Source: Kuafuiihalomonas sp964473255
GTDB lineage: Bacteria > Myxococcota > Kuafuiibacteriia > Kuafuiibacteriales > Kuafuiibacteriaceae
Length of the DNA: 64,000 nt
Direction of reading: 5' to 3'
Assembly (NCBI GenBank): GCA_964473255.1
Contig: CAYYOT010000010.1
Location: 1 to 64,000, forward strand
Position numbers and translations under genes: made by a program. Under the pieces are notes generated by a model. The model did not search any database and was not told where the DNA came from. It saw only the letters and a list, made by a program, of their open reading frames with translations. Numbering within the stretch: position 1 is the first letter of the stretch; each line of letters opens with the position of its first letter. Shown here piece after piece: positions 18,039 to 26,767 of the stretch.

Positions 18039-19658
18039 ATGGGGCAGGTCCGTCTTCACGTACACCTCGCACGAGCGGGAACCATGTCGCGTCGCCGAGC
18101 CGAGGAAGCCATCCTCGATGGCCGAGTCACGGTAAACGGGAAGGTCGTGACCCGATTGGGGACCACCATCGAAACCGACGACGACGAGGTAGCGCTCGAT
18201 GGCGAGGTGGTCGGAGGCCCGCAGCACCCGGCGACCGTCATGCTCTTCAAGCCGGATAGCGTCATGTCGACGGTGGAAGATCCGGAGGGTCGGGAAACCG
18301 TCGCCGATCTGGTTGCCGAGGAGCCGTTCCGCTTCGTGCCCGTTGGTCGACTCGACTACCACACCGAAGGCCTGCTCCTCTTGAGCACCGACGGGGAACT
18401 GACCCATCGACTCCTCCATCCGCGCTTTCACGTGCCTCGTACCTACCGAGTGAAGGTGAAGGGGAAAGTGAAGGATGAGGCACTCGACCGGCTTCGGGAG
18501 GGAGTCGAGCTGAGTGATGGTCCGACGCGTCCGGCGATCGTCGAGCGTCTCGAGGACGGCGTTCGCCACTCGTGGCTGGAGATCATCGTCACCGAAGGTC
18601 GAAACCGCCTCATCCGTCGGATGTGCGAAGTGATCGGTCACGAAGCTCGGCGGGTGGTCCGCACGGAGATGGGTACGCTCTTCGTCGGCGACCTGAAGCC
18701 GGGCCAGTTCCGCTACCTCTCGCCGACCGAGCTCGACGCGCTCTACCGGAGCGCCGACCTTCCGGCGAAGGGTTCGCCGCCGCGAGCTCGGGATCTCGGG
18801 CCCGCCCGACTCGGTCGCTCGCGACGCGGTCGAGGTGCGATTCCCGGCGTGCACGAGGGGCGGCCCGCGGCGGAGGCCTCGACCGCCGCGCCGCCCACGC
18901 GGAAGCGACGAAGGATCGCGACCAAGGGCAGAGCGCAGCTCCCCCCGGCGCTCCCCGACCAAGATCTCCCCGAGCTTCGCAAGAAACGTCGCCCGAGATA
19001 CGCCGAGCTCCCCGATGGCGTGCCGTCGACGCGCAAGGAGGGCTATCCGGATACGCGGGTCTGGCGCTCCGAGCGGAGCCGGACCGGCTCTCGCCGAACC
19101 CCGATGCCGGAGACTGGTCGCGCGCCGCGGGGGCGAAGCGAGGCCGGGGACCCCGAGATCCGGGGTCGCCGGACCGAGGGCGAGGGCTCTCGCCCATCGG
19201 CGTCGAGCGCGCCGCGCTCCGGGGGGCCGCGCTCCGGGGGGCCGCGCTCCGGCGGGCCGCGCTCCGGCGGGCCGCGCTCCGGCGCCGATCGTTCGGGCTC
19301 GCCAGGAGCCAGCGCCACGCGTTCAGGCCCACCTCGTTCGAGAGGAGGCCCGCGCTCGGGGGCTCCGCGCTCCAGCACTCGGAGCGCCGAGTCGCGTTCC
19401 CGGGAGGGGCGACCCGACGGGGCTCGGTCCGCCGCGCCACGCTCGCGTGGACCCCGGGCAGGAGCACCGCGCTCGGGCCGGCCGCGGTCGTCTCAGCCGC
19501 GGTCGGATCGGCCGCGGTCGGACCGGCCGCGATCCGCGACCGGCCGTGGAGGCCCGCGGGGTCGTTCGTCCCCCCGCGGTCGACCGCGCTCCGGCGGCTC
19601 GCGCCCTCGGGGGGGATCGCGTCCACGACGTGGGCCCCCTCGGGGACGCCGTCGCTAG
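18039..19658 (+). CDS. rluB: RluB/RsuA-type pseudouridine synthase with a long basic tail
   Basis: Modifies uridine in ribosomal RNA to pseudouridine. Residues about 5-55 form an S4 RNA-binding domain (R-R-R-A-E-E-A-I-L-D-G-R-V-T-V-N-G). The synthase domain follows with the catalytic Asp in V-G-R-L-D-Y-H-T-E-G (about residue 106) and E-G-R-N-R-L-I-R-R-M near 188. Family members are about 240-300 residues; here roughly 290 further residues (about 250-539) are almost entirely Arg, Ser, Gly and Pro, including five tandem P-R-S-G-G units. The tail looks disordered and RNA-binding. That it belongs to the gene is supported by one uninterrupted frame. It directly follows scpB; aspS starts 55 bases later. 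Confidence 0.9.
   Translation: MGQVRLHVHLARAGTMSRRRAEEAILDGRVTVNGKVVTRLGTTIETDDDEVALDGEVVGGPQHPATVMLFKPDSVMSTVEDPEGRETVADLVAEEPFRFVPVGRLDYHTEGLLLLSTDGELTHRLLHPRFHVPRTYRVKVKGKVKDEALDRLREGVELSDGPTRPAIVERLEDGVRHSWLEIIVTEGRNRLIRRMCEVIGHEARRVVRTEMGTLFVGDLKPGQFRYLSPTELDALYRSADLPAKGSPPRARDLGPARLGRSRRGRGAIPGVHEGRPAAEASTAAPPTRKRRRIATKGRAQLPPALPDQDLPELRKKRRPRYAELPDGVPSTRKEGYPDTRVWRSERSRTGSRRTPMPETGRAPRGRSEAGDPEIRGRRTEGEGSRPSASSAPRSGGPRSGGPRSGGPRSGGPRSGADRSGSPGASATRSGPPRSRGGPRSGAPRSSTRSAESRSREGRPDGARSAAPRSRGPRAGAPRSGRPRSSQPRSDRPRSDRPRSATGRGGPRGRSSPRGRPRSGGSRPRGGSRPRRGPPRGRRR
19212..19286 (+). repeat. Five tandem 15-bp repeats in the rluB tail
   Basis: Five head-to-tail copies of a 15-base unit (CCGCGCTCCGGGGGG and close variants) encode P-R-S-G-G five times in the basic tail of the pseudouridine synthase. 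The first two copies and the next two are pairwise identical, and the fifth ends in a variant. Such exact tandem units can change number by replication slippage without breaking the frame. Confidence 0.9.
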
Positions 19659-19712
19659 CCCGCCGGGCCCTCTCGTTGACCAAGCCGGCGCGCCGGGCTA
19701 CCGGCCTGCGCC

Positions 19713-21518
19713 ATGTCCGAAGCCAATGCCCCGATGCGTCGAACCCACCGCTGCGGTGACCTACGCGCGGATCACGTGGGCGACGACGTGGTCCTGATGG
19801 GCTGGGTGCAGAGCTACCGGAACCTGGGCGGGGCGGTCTTTCTCGATCTCCGTGACCGAGAAGGTCTGGTCCAGGTGATCTTCGATGAAGCGGACGATGC
19901 GGCGCAGCACGAGGTGGCGAGTCGGGTGCGGAACGAATGGGTGGTTGCCGTGGCGGGCCGCGTCCGTTCTCGCGGTTCGAACGTGAACCCGAACCTTCCG
20001 ACCGGCGCGGTCGAGGTCTTGGGCCACCGCATCGAGGTCCTGAACCCGTCCAAGCCGACGCCCTTCGAGATCGAGGACGACATCGAGACCAACGAGGAGA
20101 AGCGACTCGAGTACCGCTATCTGGACCTCCGGCGCCCCAAGATTCAGCGCAATCTTCTCCTGCGTTCGCGCCTCAATCAGGCGGCGCGACGGAGTCTGAC
20201 CGACCAAGGCTTCGTCGAGCTCGAGACACCCTACATGGTCAAGTACACCCCAGGCGGCGCTCGGAACTTTTTGGTGCCGTCCCGATTGAACCCCGGGCGC
20301 TTCTACGCTCTCGCCGAGAGTCCCCAGATCTACAAGCAGCTCTTCATGGTGGCGGGCCTCGATCGGTACTTCCAGATCACGAAGTGCTTTCGGGATGAGG
20401 ACTTTCGTCTCGACCGCCAGACCGAGTTCACGCAGATCGAAGTAGAGCTGTCCTTCGGCGCCGAGCAGGACGTGCGCGAAACAATGGAGAAGGTCTTTCG
20501 GGACGTAATCCGCGACGTCCTGGACCACCAGCTTCCCGAGTCGTTTCCCAGCATGACGTACGACGAGGCGATGCGCCGCTTTGGCAGCGACAAGCCCGAC
20601 TTGCGCTTCGGACTGGAGCACGTGGTTCTGACCGACGTGGTGAAGGCTCACGATGGGGGAGGGCAGCCGCTCTTCAAGCAGACGGTCGACGCCGGACAGA
20701 TGGTCAAGGCCATGAGAGTGCCGGCGAAGCACAAGCTGTCGCGCTCGGACGTGGACAAGCTGGAGAAGGAAGCCAAGGGCATGGGCGCCCAGGGGCTCGG
20801 TCGGGCGAAGGTCGGCGAGGACGGAGCTTGGACCCAGTCTCCTTTCGCCAAGAACACGTCCGAGGGCTTGAGGCTCGCCATCAATCAAGCCATGGACGCG
20901 GCGCCTGGCGACCTCCTCCTCTTTCAGTTCGGGGCGCCCAAGCAGGTTCACACCGTGCTCAGCCAGCTGCGTCTGCTCTTGGGGCGTCAGCTGGAGCTGA
21001 TCGACGAATCGGCCTGGGCGATCCTCTGGATCACCGAGTTTCCGCTCTTCGAGCACGACGAGAAGAGCTCGAAGTTCGTGGCCGCACATCACCCGTTCAC
21101 CGCGCCACGCCCCGAAGACGTCGACCGACTCACGACCGATCCCGGCGCCTGCCGAGCGCGCGCGTATGACCTCGTGCTCAACGGATTCGAGGTCGCCGGT
21201 GGGTCGGTCCGTATTCACCAAAGCGACGTTCAGGCGAAGGTGTTCGAGGCGCTGTCGATCTCGCCGGCAGAGCGGGTAGCCAAGTTCGGCTTTCTGCTGG
21301 AGGCGCTGTCGTACGGGGCGCCGCCGCACGCGGGGATCGCCGCGGGAGTCGATCGCGTCGCGATGATCCTATGCGGGGCGACGTCTTTGCGTGACGTGAT
21401 CCCGTTTCCCAAGACCCACAGCGGTCTCGACCTGATGACGGGGGCACCGACCCCCGTCGACCCGAGCCAGCTGGCCGATCTCGCGATCGCGACCGACACC
21501 GACCCGAAGGAGCCCTAA
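19713..21518 (+). CDS. aspS: Aspartyl-tRNA synthetase
   Basis: Charges tRNA-Asp with aspartate. The 601-residue bacterial-type enzyme has an N-terminal OB-fold anticodon-binding domain (V-L-M-G-W-V-Q-S-Y-R-N-L-G-G), class II motif 2 (C-F-R-D-E-D-F-R-L-D-R-Q-T-E-F-T-Q-I-E, about 227-245), an inserted GAD domain in the middle, and motif 3 G-I-A-A-G-V-D-R-V-A-M near the end. Length and domain order match the bacterial type. Whether it also charges tRNA-Asn cannot be told from the window. Its end overlaps the convergent PilZ-like gene by four bases. Confidence 0.96.
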   Translation: MSEANAPMRRTHRCGDLRADHVGDDVVLMGWVQSYRNLGGAVFLDLRDREGLVQVIFDEADDAAQHEVASRVRNEWVVAVAGRVRSRGSNVNPNLPTGAVEVLGHRIEVLNPSKPTPFEIEDDIETNEEKRLEYRYLDLRRPKIQRNLLLRSRLNQAARRSLTDQGFVELETPYMVKYTPGGARNFLVPSRLNPGRFYALAESPQIYKQLFMVAGLDRYFQITKCFRDEDFRLDRQTEFTQIEVELSFGAEQDVRETMEKVFRDVIRDVLDHQLPESFPSMTYDEAMRRFGSDKPDLRFGLEHVVLTDVVKAHDGGGQPLFKQTVDAGQMVKAMRVPAKHKLSRSDVDKLEKEAKGMGAQGLGRAKVGEDGAWTQSPFAKNTSEGLRLAINQAMDAAPGDLLLFQFGAPKQVHTVLSQLRLLLGRQLELIDESAWAILWITEFPLFEHDEKSSKFVAAHHPFTAPRPEDVDRLTTDPGACRARAYDLVLNGFEVAGGSVRIHQSDVQAKVFEALSISPAERVAKFGFLLEALSYGAPPHAGIAAGVDRVAMILCGATSLRDVIPFPKTHSGLDLMTGAPTPVDPSQLADLAIATDTDPKEP

Positions 21519-22699
21519 TCGATCCCCACCTTCTTCTTTGCGGCCTCGACCAGTCGCCGATTCAGCGTGCCCCGTCGGGCGATCATCATCACGTCGGCCC
21601 GCGGAACCCGGTCGAGCATGCGGACCGCGGTTCGGACCGGGGTCCGAGGGTTCAGGGCCAGCGCCTTCGCGATGGCCGGATTCTGGGTGTACTGCGGGTT
21701 TTCTGCGATGCGGTTGAGGACGTCCGGATTGAGCGAGGGCAGGCGGGACATGATCGCGATCTCCTCGATCGTGATCTTGGCGTTGCGCAGGACGTAGTGA
21801 TGGATCGCTTTGTTGCCGTCCGTGGCTAGCGCCATGCGCTCTTCGCGGTTGCCGGACAGAGCGAGGTTTATCTTGTCCTCCATGCCCATCCGCTGAAGTC
21901 TCCTTCGAAGCGGCATGCGGTCCGCCTCCGAATCCGGCATCTTGCCCTCCAGCCGCACGACCCGAGGCTCGGTGCAGTCCTCCATCGATTCTGACTCTCG
22001 ACGCGCTCGTCCGGCTTCGGAGCCGGTGTAGGCGAGAGCTTTTGTCCACGCCGGATCATCGGGGGACAGGGACAAGGCCAACGCGTCGGGCCCGACGCTC
22101 TCGAGCCGACTCCAGCACTCGAACTGACCGCGGCCCGGGAGGGTCAGCCGAAGGAGGGCGACCGCACCCCGTTCGTAGGTCGGCTCGCGAAAGGGGATCG
22201 AAAGCCCGGTCTCCCCTTGGCGCTCGAGGAAGTCGGTAAGCCGGTCGAAGCTGACCGCGTAGATGGGATACGTCTGCCCGGGGGGCGGAGGCTCGGGCGG
22301 AGATTCGTCCGAATCATCGTCCGGATCGACGTCGGCCGCGTCGCCCACGATGATCCGCGGCTCGGATGCCTCGGTCTCGGACTCGAGCTCGAGAGCCTGG
22401 CGGAACTCGGTGCTCGACACATACGCGTCGAATCGCTCCTTCTCGGTCGCCGACGAGTCCTCGAAGCTGACCATGAAGCCGCCGTCGGGCGGGGCCTGGC
22501 CGGATCGGCAGGCGAACCGGAAGGCCGTTCCGTCGGGAGCCACCACGTCGACCTCGAGGGGCAGGTTGGCTGCGAGGGTATGGTCCGCGGCGACGCGGAG
22601 CACATAGCCCCCGTGGGTCCAGTAGGCCGCGTGCTCCCGGTCCATGACCCGGTAGCCGTCATAGCGGACCGTGTAGCGCGGCGAGGACACAGCGCCCAT
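21515..22699 (-). CDS. Protein with N-terminal PilZ-like and C-terminal helical repeat regions
   Basis: A 394-residue cytoplasmic protein. The first about 100 residues, and a second region near 150-230, look like beta-barrel segments similar to PilZ-type domains, joined by an acidic, Pro-rich linker. The last about 130 residues (from G-M-E-D-K-I-N-L-A-L-S-G-N-R-E-E-R-M) consist of short helical units of the form L-N-P-D-V-L-N-R-I-A-E-N and N-P-R-T-P-V-R-T-A-V, a repeat domain I recall from many myxobacterial regulators. Function is unknown. The ATG at 22699 is chosen; an in-frame ATG at 22768 would overlap the divergent flavoprotein gene. Confidence 0.7.
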   Translation of the reverse strand: MGAVSSPRYTVRYDGYRVMDREHAAYWTHGGYVLRVAADHTLAANLPLEVDVVAPDGTAFRFACRSGQAPPDGGFMVSFEDSSATEKERFDAYVSSTEFRQALELESETEASEPRIIVGDAADVDPDDDSDESPPEPPPPGQTYPIYAVSFDRLTDFLERQGETGLSIPFREPTYERGAVALLRLTLPGRGQFECWSRLESVGPDALALSLSPDDPAWTKALAYTGSEAGRARRESESMEDCTEPRVVRLEGKMPDSEADRMPLRRRLQRMGMEDKINLALSGNREERMALATDGNKAIHHYVLRNAKITIEEIAIMSRLPSLNPDVLNRIAENPQYTQNPAIAKALALNPRTPVRTAVRMLDRVPRADVMMIARRGTLNRRLVEAAKKKVGID

Positions 22700-22727
22700 C
22701 TCGGGTCCAGCATTACAGAGGTCGGAG

Positions 22728-25640
22728 ATGGGTGAAAGGAACGCACCCGTCGCCATTTCCCCGAGCATTGATTATGGACCTGCTGTGGCCCTTTTGGCGC
22801 GTCCTCCGGCCCCGGCCTCACTGGTGGTCGACCTCGCGCGGATCGTAGGTGCGCAAAACGTTTCCAGCCTGGACGTCGACCGGCTGGCCTACGCCCGCGA
22901 CGCCTGGGTTCGCGATCGGTTGGGCGCGCTATCCGGCGCCTACGGCGCAGCTCCCGGTGTGCTGGTCTGGCCCGAGTCGACCGAGGACGTGAGCCGGATC
23001 CTGCAGCTCGCGGTGCAGGCCGACGTACCGGTGGTCCCGTGGGGCGCGGGATCCGGTCGCCTCGGCGGTGCGCGACCGCGCCGGGGCGGCATCGTCATGG
23101 ACCTGAAGCGCATGAAGGCGGTGCGGGTGTTCGAGCCTGACGATCTGCGCATCGAAGTCGAGGCGGGGATCATCGGCAGCCGTCTCGAGGGGTGGCTGGC
23201 TGGCCAGGGCTACACGTTGGGTCACTTCCCGTCGTCGTTGGGGAACTCCACAGTCGGCGGGTGGCTCGCCACGCGCGCCGCGGGGCACAGCGCGACCCGC
23301 TACGGCAAGATCGAAGACATGACCTTGGGCGTGGAGGTCGTGACGGCGGGACGGGTTCGGCGCTTGATGCTCGGCCCGCGACCTCCCGACGGCCCCGATT
23401 TCAACGCTTTGGTCGTCGGCTCCGAGGGCGCGTTCGGCGCCATCACCGCCGCCGAGCTCCGCATCCGGCCACGGCCCGCGTCCCGGCAGTTTGCCGCTTT
23501 TCGATTCCGCGAGCTGTCCGCGGGTCTCGAGGCGGTGCGGCGAATCCTGCGAGCCTCCATCCGTCCGGCGGCGGTCCGGCTGTACGATGGCGTGGAGGCG
23601 CGGATCCAGCCGCGGGGGCAAGGCGCTCCGGCCTTGAACCTCGAGCTGCTGGCTGGGGTTTGGAAGCGCTGGTCGGGCGATGCCGAGGGGAGCTTCGTCG
23701 AGCGGCTGGGTCATACCGTCCGGCGAACGGCCATGAGGACGGCCCTGGGATCGCCGCTCCTCCTCAACCAGGCTTCGCAAGCGCTGCCCTTCGATGGCTT
23801 GCTCGTGCTGGTGTTCGAGGGTCCGCCGTCCCTGGCCACCGCCGAGCGAATGCTGTCGTCGCAGATCTGTCAGCAGGAGGGGGGGCAGGACCAAGGTCCG
23901 GGGCCCGCCGAGGCATGGTTTTCTTCGCGACACACGTTCGCTTTCAACGAGGCGCGCCTCTTCGACGGCGGACTGTTCGTGGATGCCATCGATGCGGCCG
24001 TGACCTGGGACCGGGCGCTGCCGCTCTATCGGGCGGTGCGTCGAGCCGTCGCCCGCGACGCCATCGTCGGTGCCCACTTCGCCCACGCGTACTCCGAGGG
24101 ATGCAGCGTCGAGTTCACCTTCGTGGGGCGCTCCGATGCCGACGTCGAAGCCGCTCGCGAGCGCTACGACCGGATTTGGCGCAACGCACTCGGCGCCATC
24201 CATGAGGCCGGGGGAACGATCGGCCACCACCTGGGGGTGGGGGAGGCCAAGGCGGATAGCCTGCCCCGCGAGCATGGTCCCGGCGGGGATCGTCTTCTCG
24301 GGGCGCTCAAGCGAGCCTTCGACCCGGCCTACGCCATCAATCCGGGCGCACTCGGGCTGGTCGCCGCCCAACCGGTCCGGCGGCGCGCCGTGCGTCGAGC
24401 GACGTCGCTTCCCGAGAGCGTGGCATCCGCGGTTGGCGAGCGTAACGTTCTGCGTTCGGAAACGCGGACCGTGGTCCGGCCGCCGGATGAGGGCGCGCTC
24501 GCCGCGGTGCTCCGAGTCGTGAACGCTCACGGCTTGAGCGTCTTCTCCGACCAGACCGGCTTCCGGCCTCCGGCCGGCGCCATCCGTCTGGACTTGAATC
24601 GGTTCGAGGGCGTGCGCCGGCTCTCCGACCATTCCCTGTTCGTCGAGGTCGAAGCCGGCGTGGTCGTTTCACGGCTCGAGCACCTGCTCCGTGCCCACGG
24701 TCTGACGCTGGGGCCGGTACATCCTCGGGCCTGGACGCGCTCGGTGGGCGCCGGCGTTTCACGGCACCTCTTGATACGACGCGGCATCGCGCTCGGAGAC
24801 CTGGGCGACCTCTGCTTCGCCATACGGGCCCTGCTCCCCGATGGTTCGGCCATCGAGACCCGGGCCGTGCCTCGATCGTCCACAGGACCCGGGCTCGAGC
24901 GGGCCTTCATCGGCGGGCACGGTCGTCTGGGCGTCATCACGAAAGCTACCCTGCGGGTCGCTGTTCGGAGCGAGTTCGATCGCGAGCTCCACTTCGACTT
25001 TCCCAACCTCGAGTCGGCCGTCGCCTGCGCGCAGCGGATCATACAGAGAAGCGTGCGGCCCGCTGCGGCTCGAGTGTTTCGCCACGAAGGAACGGTGCGC
25101 TTCGCGATTCTGAACCGCGCCGTCTCCGAGGAGCTCGCGCAGGCCGAGGACGCGATCGTGGCCAGCGCCGCCGCGAGCGCCGCGGGAAAGCGCGTAGCGA
25201 CCGAAGGCGCACTGGCCGAGGGCGGTGTGTTCGACCTGGTGGTCGAGGTCGCACAGCGGTGGTCTCGCGCTACACGAACCGTGGATGCGCTCATCTCCGC
25301 CGGTGCGCACGAAGTTTGGCTCGACTTCCTGGCTCCGGAAGCGGTGGGGATCGTGGCGCGGCTGCCCAGCAACGACGTTCGTCGAGCGGTTGTCGATGCG
25401 GCGCTGGGTCACGGAGGTCGCATCGTCGCCGGGCTGAGGGCGGCTTCCCCGATAGACACCGACAGCTACGCCGTGGCCACCGGGGCCAGCTGGCGGGAGC
25501 CCCCCGGGAACCATCACCTGGAAGGAAGGAGCGGTCCCTACGACGACATCCTTCGGTCACTCGGCAAGGACCTCGACCCGAACGGCGTTCTACGAGCGGT
25601 CGATAATCATGCCGGAAGGACCACGGAAACGAAATCTTGA
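22728..25640 (+). CDS. Double FAD-linked oxidase, AGPS/glycolate oxidase-like
   Basis: A 970-residue fusion of two related flavoprotein units. Unit 1 (about 25-550) is a complete FAD-binding type 4 oxidase: P-V-V-P-W-G-A-G-S-G-R-L-G-G, N-S-T-V-G-G-W-L-A-T-R-A-A-G, G-S-E-G-A-F-G, and near the end G-G-T-I-G-H-H-L-G-V-G-E-A-K and F-D-P-A-Y-A-I-N-P-G-A-L-G. These last segments resemble alkyl-dihydroxyacetone-phosphate synthase. Unit 2 (about 560-960) follows the same plan (G-G-H-G-R-L-G-V-I-T, L-D-P-N-G-V-L) but lacks the Gly-rich FAD loop, so it may not bind FAD. The CCG iron-sulfur gene overlaps its stop by one base (TGATG). Substrate unknown. The start could also be an in-frame GTG about 50 bases later. 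Confidence 0.85.
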   Translation: MGERNAPVAISPSIDYGPAVALLARPPAPASLVVDLARIVGAQNVSSLDVDRLAYARDAWVRDRLGALSGAYGAAPGVLVWPESTEDVSRILQLAVQADVPVVPWGAGSGRLGGARPRRGGIVMDLKRMKAVRVFEPDDLRIEVEAGIIGSRLEGWLAGQGYTLGHFPSSLGNSTVGGWLATRAAGHSATRYGKIEDMTLGVEVVTAGRVRRLMLGPRPPDGPDFNALVVGSEGAFGAITAAELRIRPRPASRQFAAFRFRELSAGLEAVRRILRASIRPAAVRLYDGVEARIQPRGQGAPALNLELLAGVWKRWSGDAEGSFVERLGHTVRRTAMRTALGSPLLLNQASQALPFDGLLVLVFEGPPSLATAERMLSSQICQQEGGQDQGPGPAEAWFSSRHTFAFNEARLFDGGLFVDAIDAAVTWDRALPLYRAVRRAVARDAIVGAHFAHAYSEGCSVEFTFVGRSDADVEAARERYDRIWRNALGAIHEAGGTIGHHLGVGEAKADSLPREHGPGGDRLLGALKRAFDPAYAINPGALGLVAAQPVRRRAVRRATSLPESVASAVGERNVLRSETRTVVRPPDEGALAAVLRVVNAHGLSVFSDQTGFRPPAGAIRLDLNRFEGVRRLSDHSLFVEVEAGVVVSRLEHLLRAHGLTLGPVHPRAWTRSVGAGVSRHLLIRRGIALGDLGDLCFAIRALLPDGSAIETRAVPRSSTGPGLERAFIGGHGRLGVITKATLRVAVRSEFDRELHFDFPNLESAVACAQRIIQRSVRPAAARVFRHEGTVRFAILNRAVSEELAQAEDAIVASAAASAAGKRVATEGALAEGGVFDLVVEVAQRWSRATRTVDALISAGAHEVWLDFLAPEAVGIVARLPSNDVRRAVVDAALGHGGRIVAGLRAASPIDTDSYAVATGASWREPPGNHHLEGRSGPYDDILRSLGKDLDPNGVLRAVDNHAGRTTETKS

Positions 25641-26767
25641 TGGATCGGAGCTTACGACTGCCGGTCGTTCCTCGAGCTGAGGTCAGCCAAACCGAGACGT
25701 GCGTTCGCTGCCCGAGTCTGTGTCGGCATGCTTGTCCGGTCGCCGAAGCGGAGTCCCGCGACACGGTCGCCCCGCAGCGCCTCGTGACCCTCACTCACCT
25801 GCTGGAAACGGGCCGCATCCCGGCGGAGAGCGCCGGCGATCTTCCGTACCACTGCACGCACTGCGGTGCCTGTCAGCAGGCTTGCCTGCATGGACAGGAC
25901 GTTCCTCGGCTCTTGACCGAGGGGCGGGCGCAGGTGCTCGCCCATTCGGCGGCGCCCAGCATCGTTCGCGAAGTCACCGGTCACTTTGCGGTGGCGGCCA
26001 ATCCCTTGGGCCGAAGTCTCGACGCGCCGCTGCAGAGCATGGCCGAGGCGGCCGACCGCGTCATCGTTCGCCGCGGAACCGAGGTGTACCAGCCGGGCTG
26101 TACGGTCCTCGCCCACGAACCGGACGTCGCCGTCGATTTCCTTCGAGCCTCGGTGCTCATGGGGGCGGGCTCACTGGCCATTACCCGAGCATCCGGCGCG
26201 TGCTGCGGTCTACCGCTGTACTGGGCCGGGGAACTCGAGGGCTTTCGCGCCCACGCGCGGCATATCACCGCTGCCCTGCAGGACGTCGAAACACTGGTCG
26301 TTCAGGATCCGGCCTGTGCGCATGCGCTGCTCCACCGGTATCCGGAAGTCGGCGTTCAAGTCCGTTGTCGCGTCGCGACGGCGGCCGAGTGGCTGGCCGA
26401 GGCGATCGTCGACCACGGCATCCGTCATCCGGTGTCCGGCCTCGCGATGCATCCAACCTGTCACTTGAGCCGCGGTCTGACCCGCCGCGACGTCGCCGAA
26501 GAGATCACGTCGAAGCTCGCGGGTGGGTCGCAAGTACGACTTCCGACCGCCTTCGATGGCGTTCCGGATTGCTGCGGAGCGTCGGGTCTTCTGCCCGAAG
26601 TAGCGCCCGACGTCGCCGCAACCATGGCGCGGTCCGTCATCGACTCTGCACGGACGGCGGGAGCAAACTCGCTGATCACGTTCAGTCCCCGCTGCAGTCG
26701 TCACCTTCGGCAGGTCGACCCCAGCTTCCACGTGTGCGATCCAGCCCGCCTCGTGGTGAGGATGTAG
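25640..26767 (+). CDS. Iron-sulfur protein with two CCG domains (GlcF/LldE/HdrD type)
   Basis: A 375-residue electron-transfer partner of FAD-linked oxidases. Two ferredoxin-type clusters are seen near the N-terminus: C-V-R-C-P-S-L-C-R-H-A-C-P (about 21-33) and C-T-H-C-G-A-C-Q-Q-A-C (about 75-85). In both, the last Cys is followed or spaced as in 4Fe-4S motifs. Two cysteine-rich CCG domains follow, with C-C-G-L-P near 187 and C-C-G-A-S near 312. This is the layout of the GlcF subunit of glycolate oxidase. Its ATG overlaps the flavoprotein stop, so the two products probably form a complex. The lipid kinase starts directly after its stop. Confidence 0.9.
   Translation: MDRSLRLPVVPRAEVSQTETCVRCPSLCRHACPVAEAESRDTVAPQRLVTLTHLLETGRIPAESAGDLPYHCTHCGACQQACLHGQDVPRLLTEGRAQVLAHSAAPSIVREVTGHFAVAANPLGRSLDAPLQSMAEAADRVIVRRGTEVYQPGCTVLAHEPDVAVDFLRASVLMGAGSLAITRASGACCGLPLYWAGELEGFRAHARHITAALQDVETLVVQDPACAHALLHRYPEVGVQVRCRVATAAEWLAEAIVDHGIRHPVSGLAMHPTCHLSRGLTRRDVAEEITSKLAGGSQVRLPTAFDGVPDCCGASGLLPEVAPDVAATMARSVIDSARTAGANSLITFSPRCSRHLRQVDPSFHVCDPARLVVRM

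Noticed and set aside
19212..19286. Direct repeats that could suggest a CRISPR array or mobile element end
   Set aside because: They are 15-bp coding repeats with no spacers and stay in frame within rluB.
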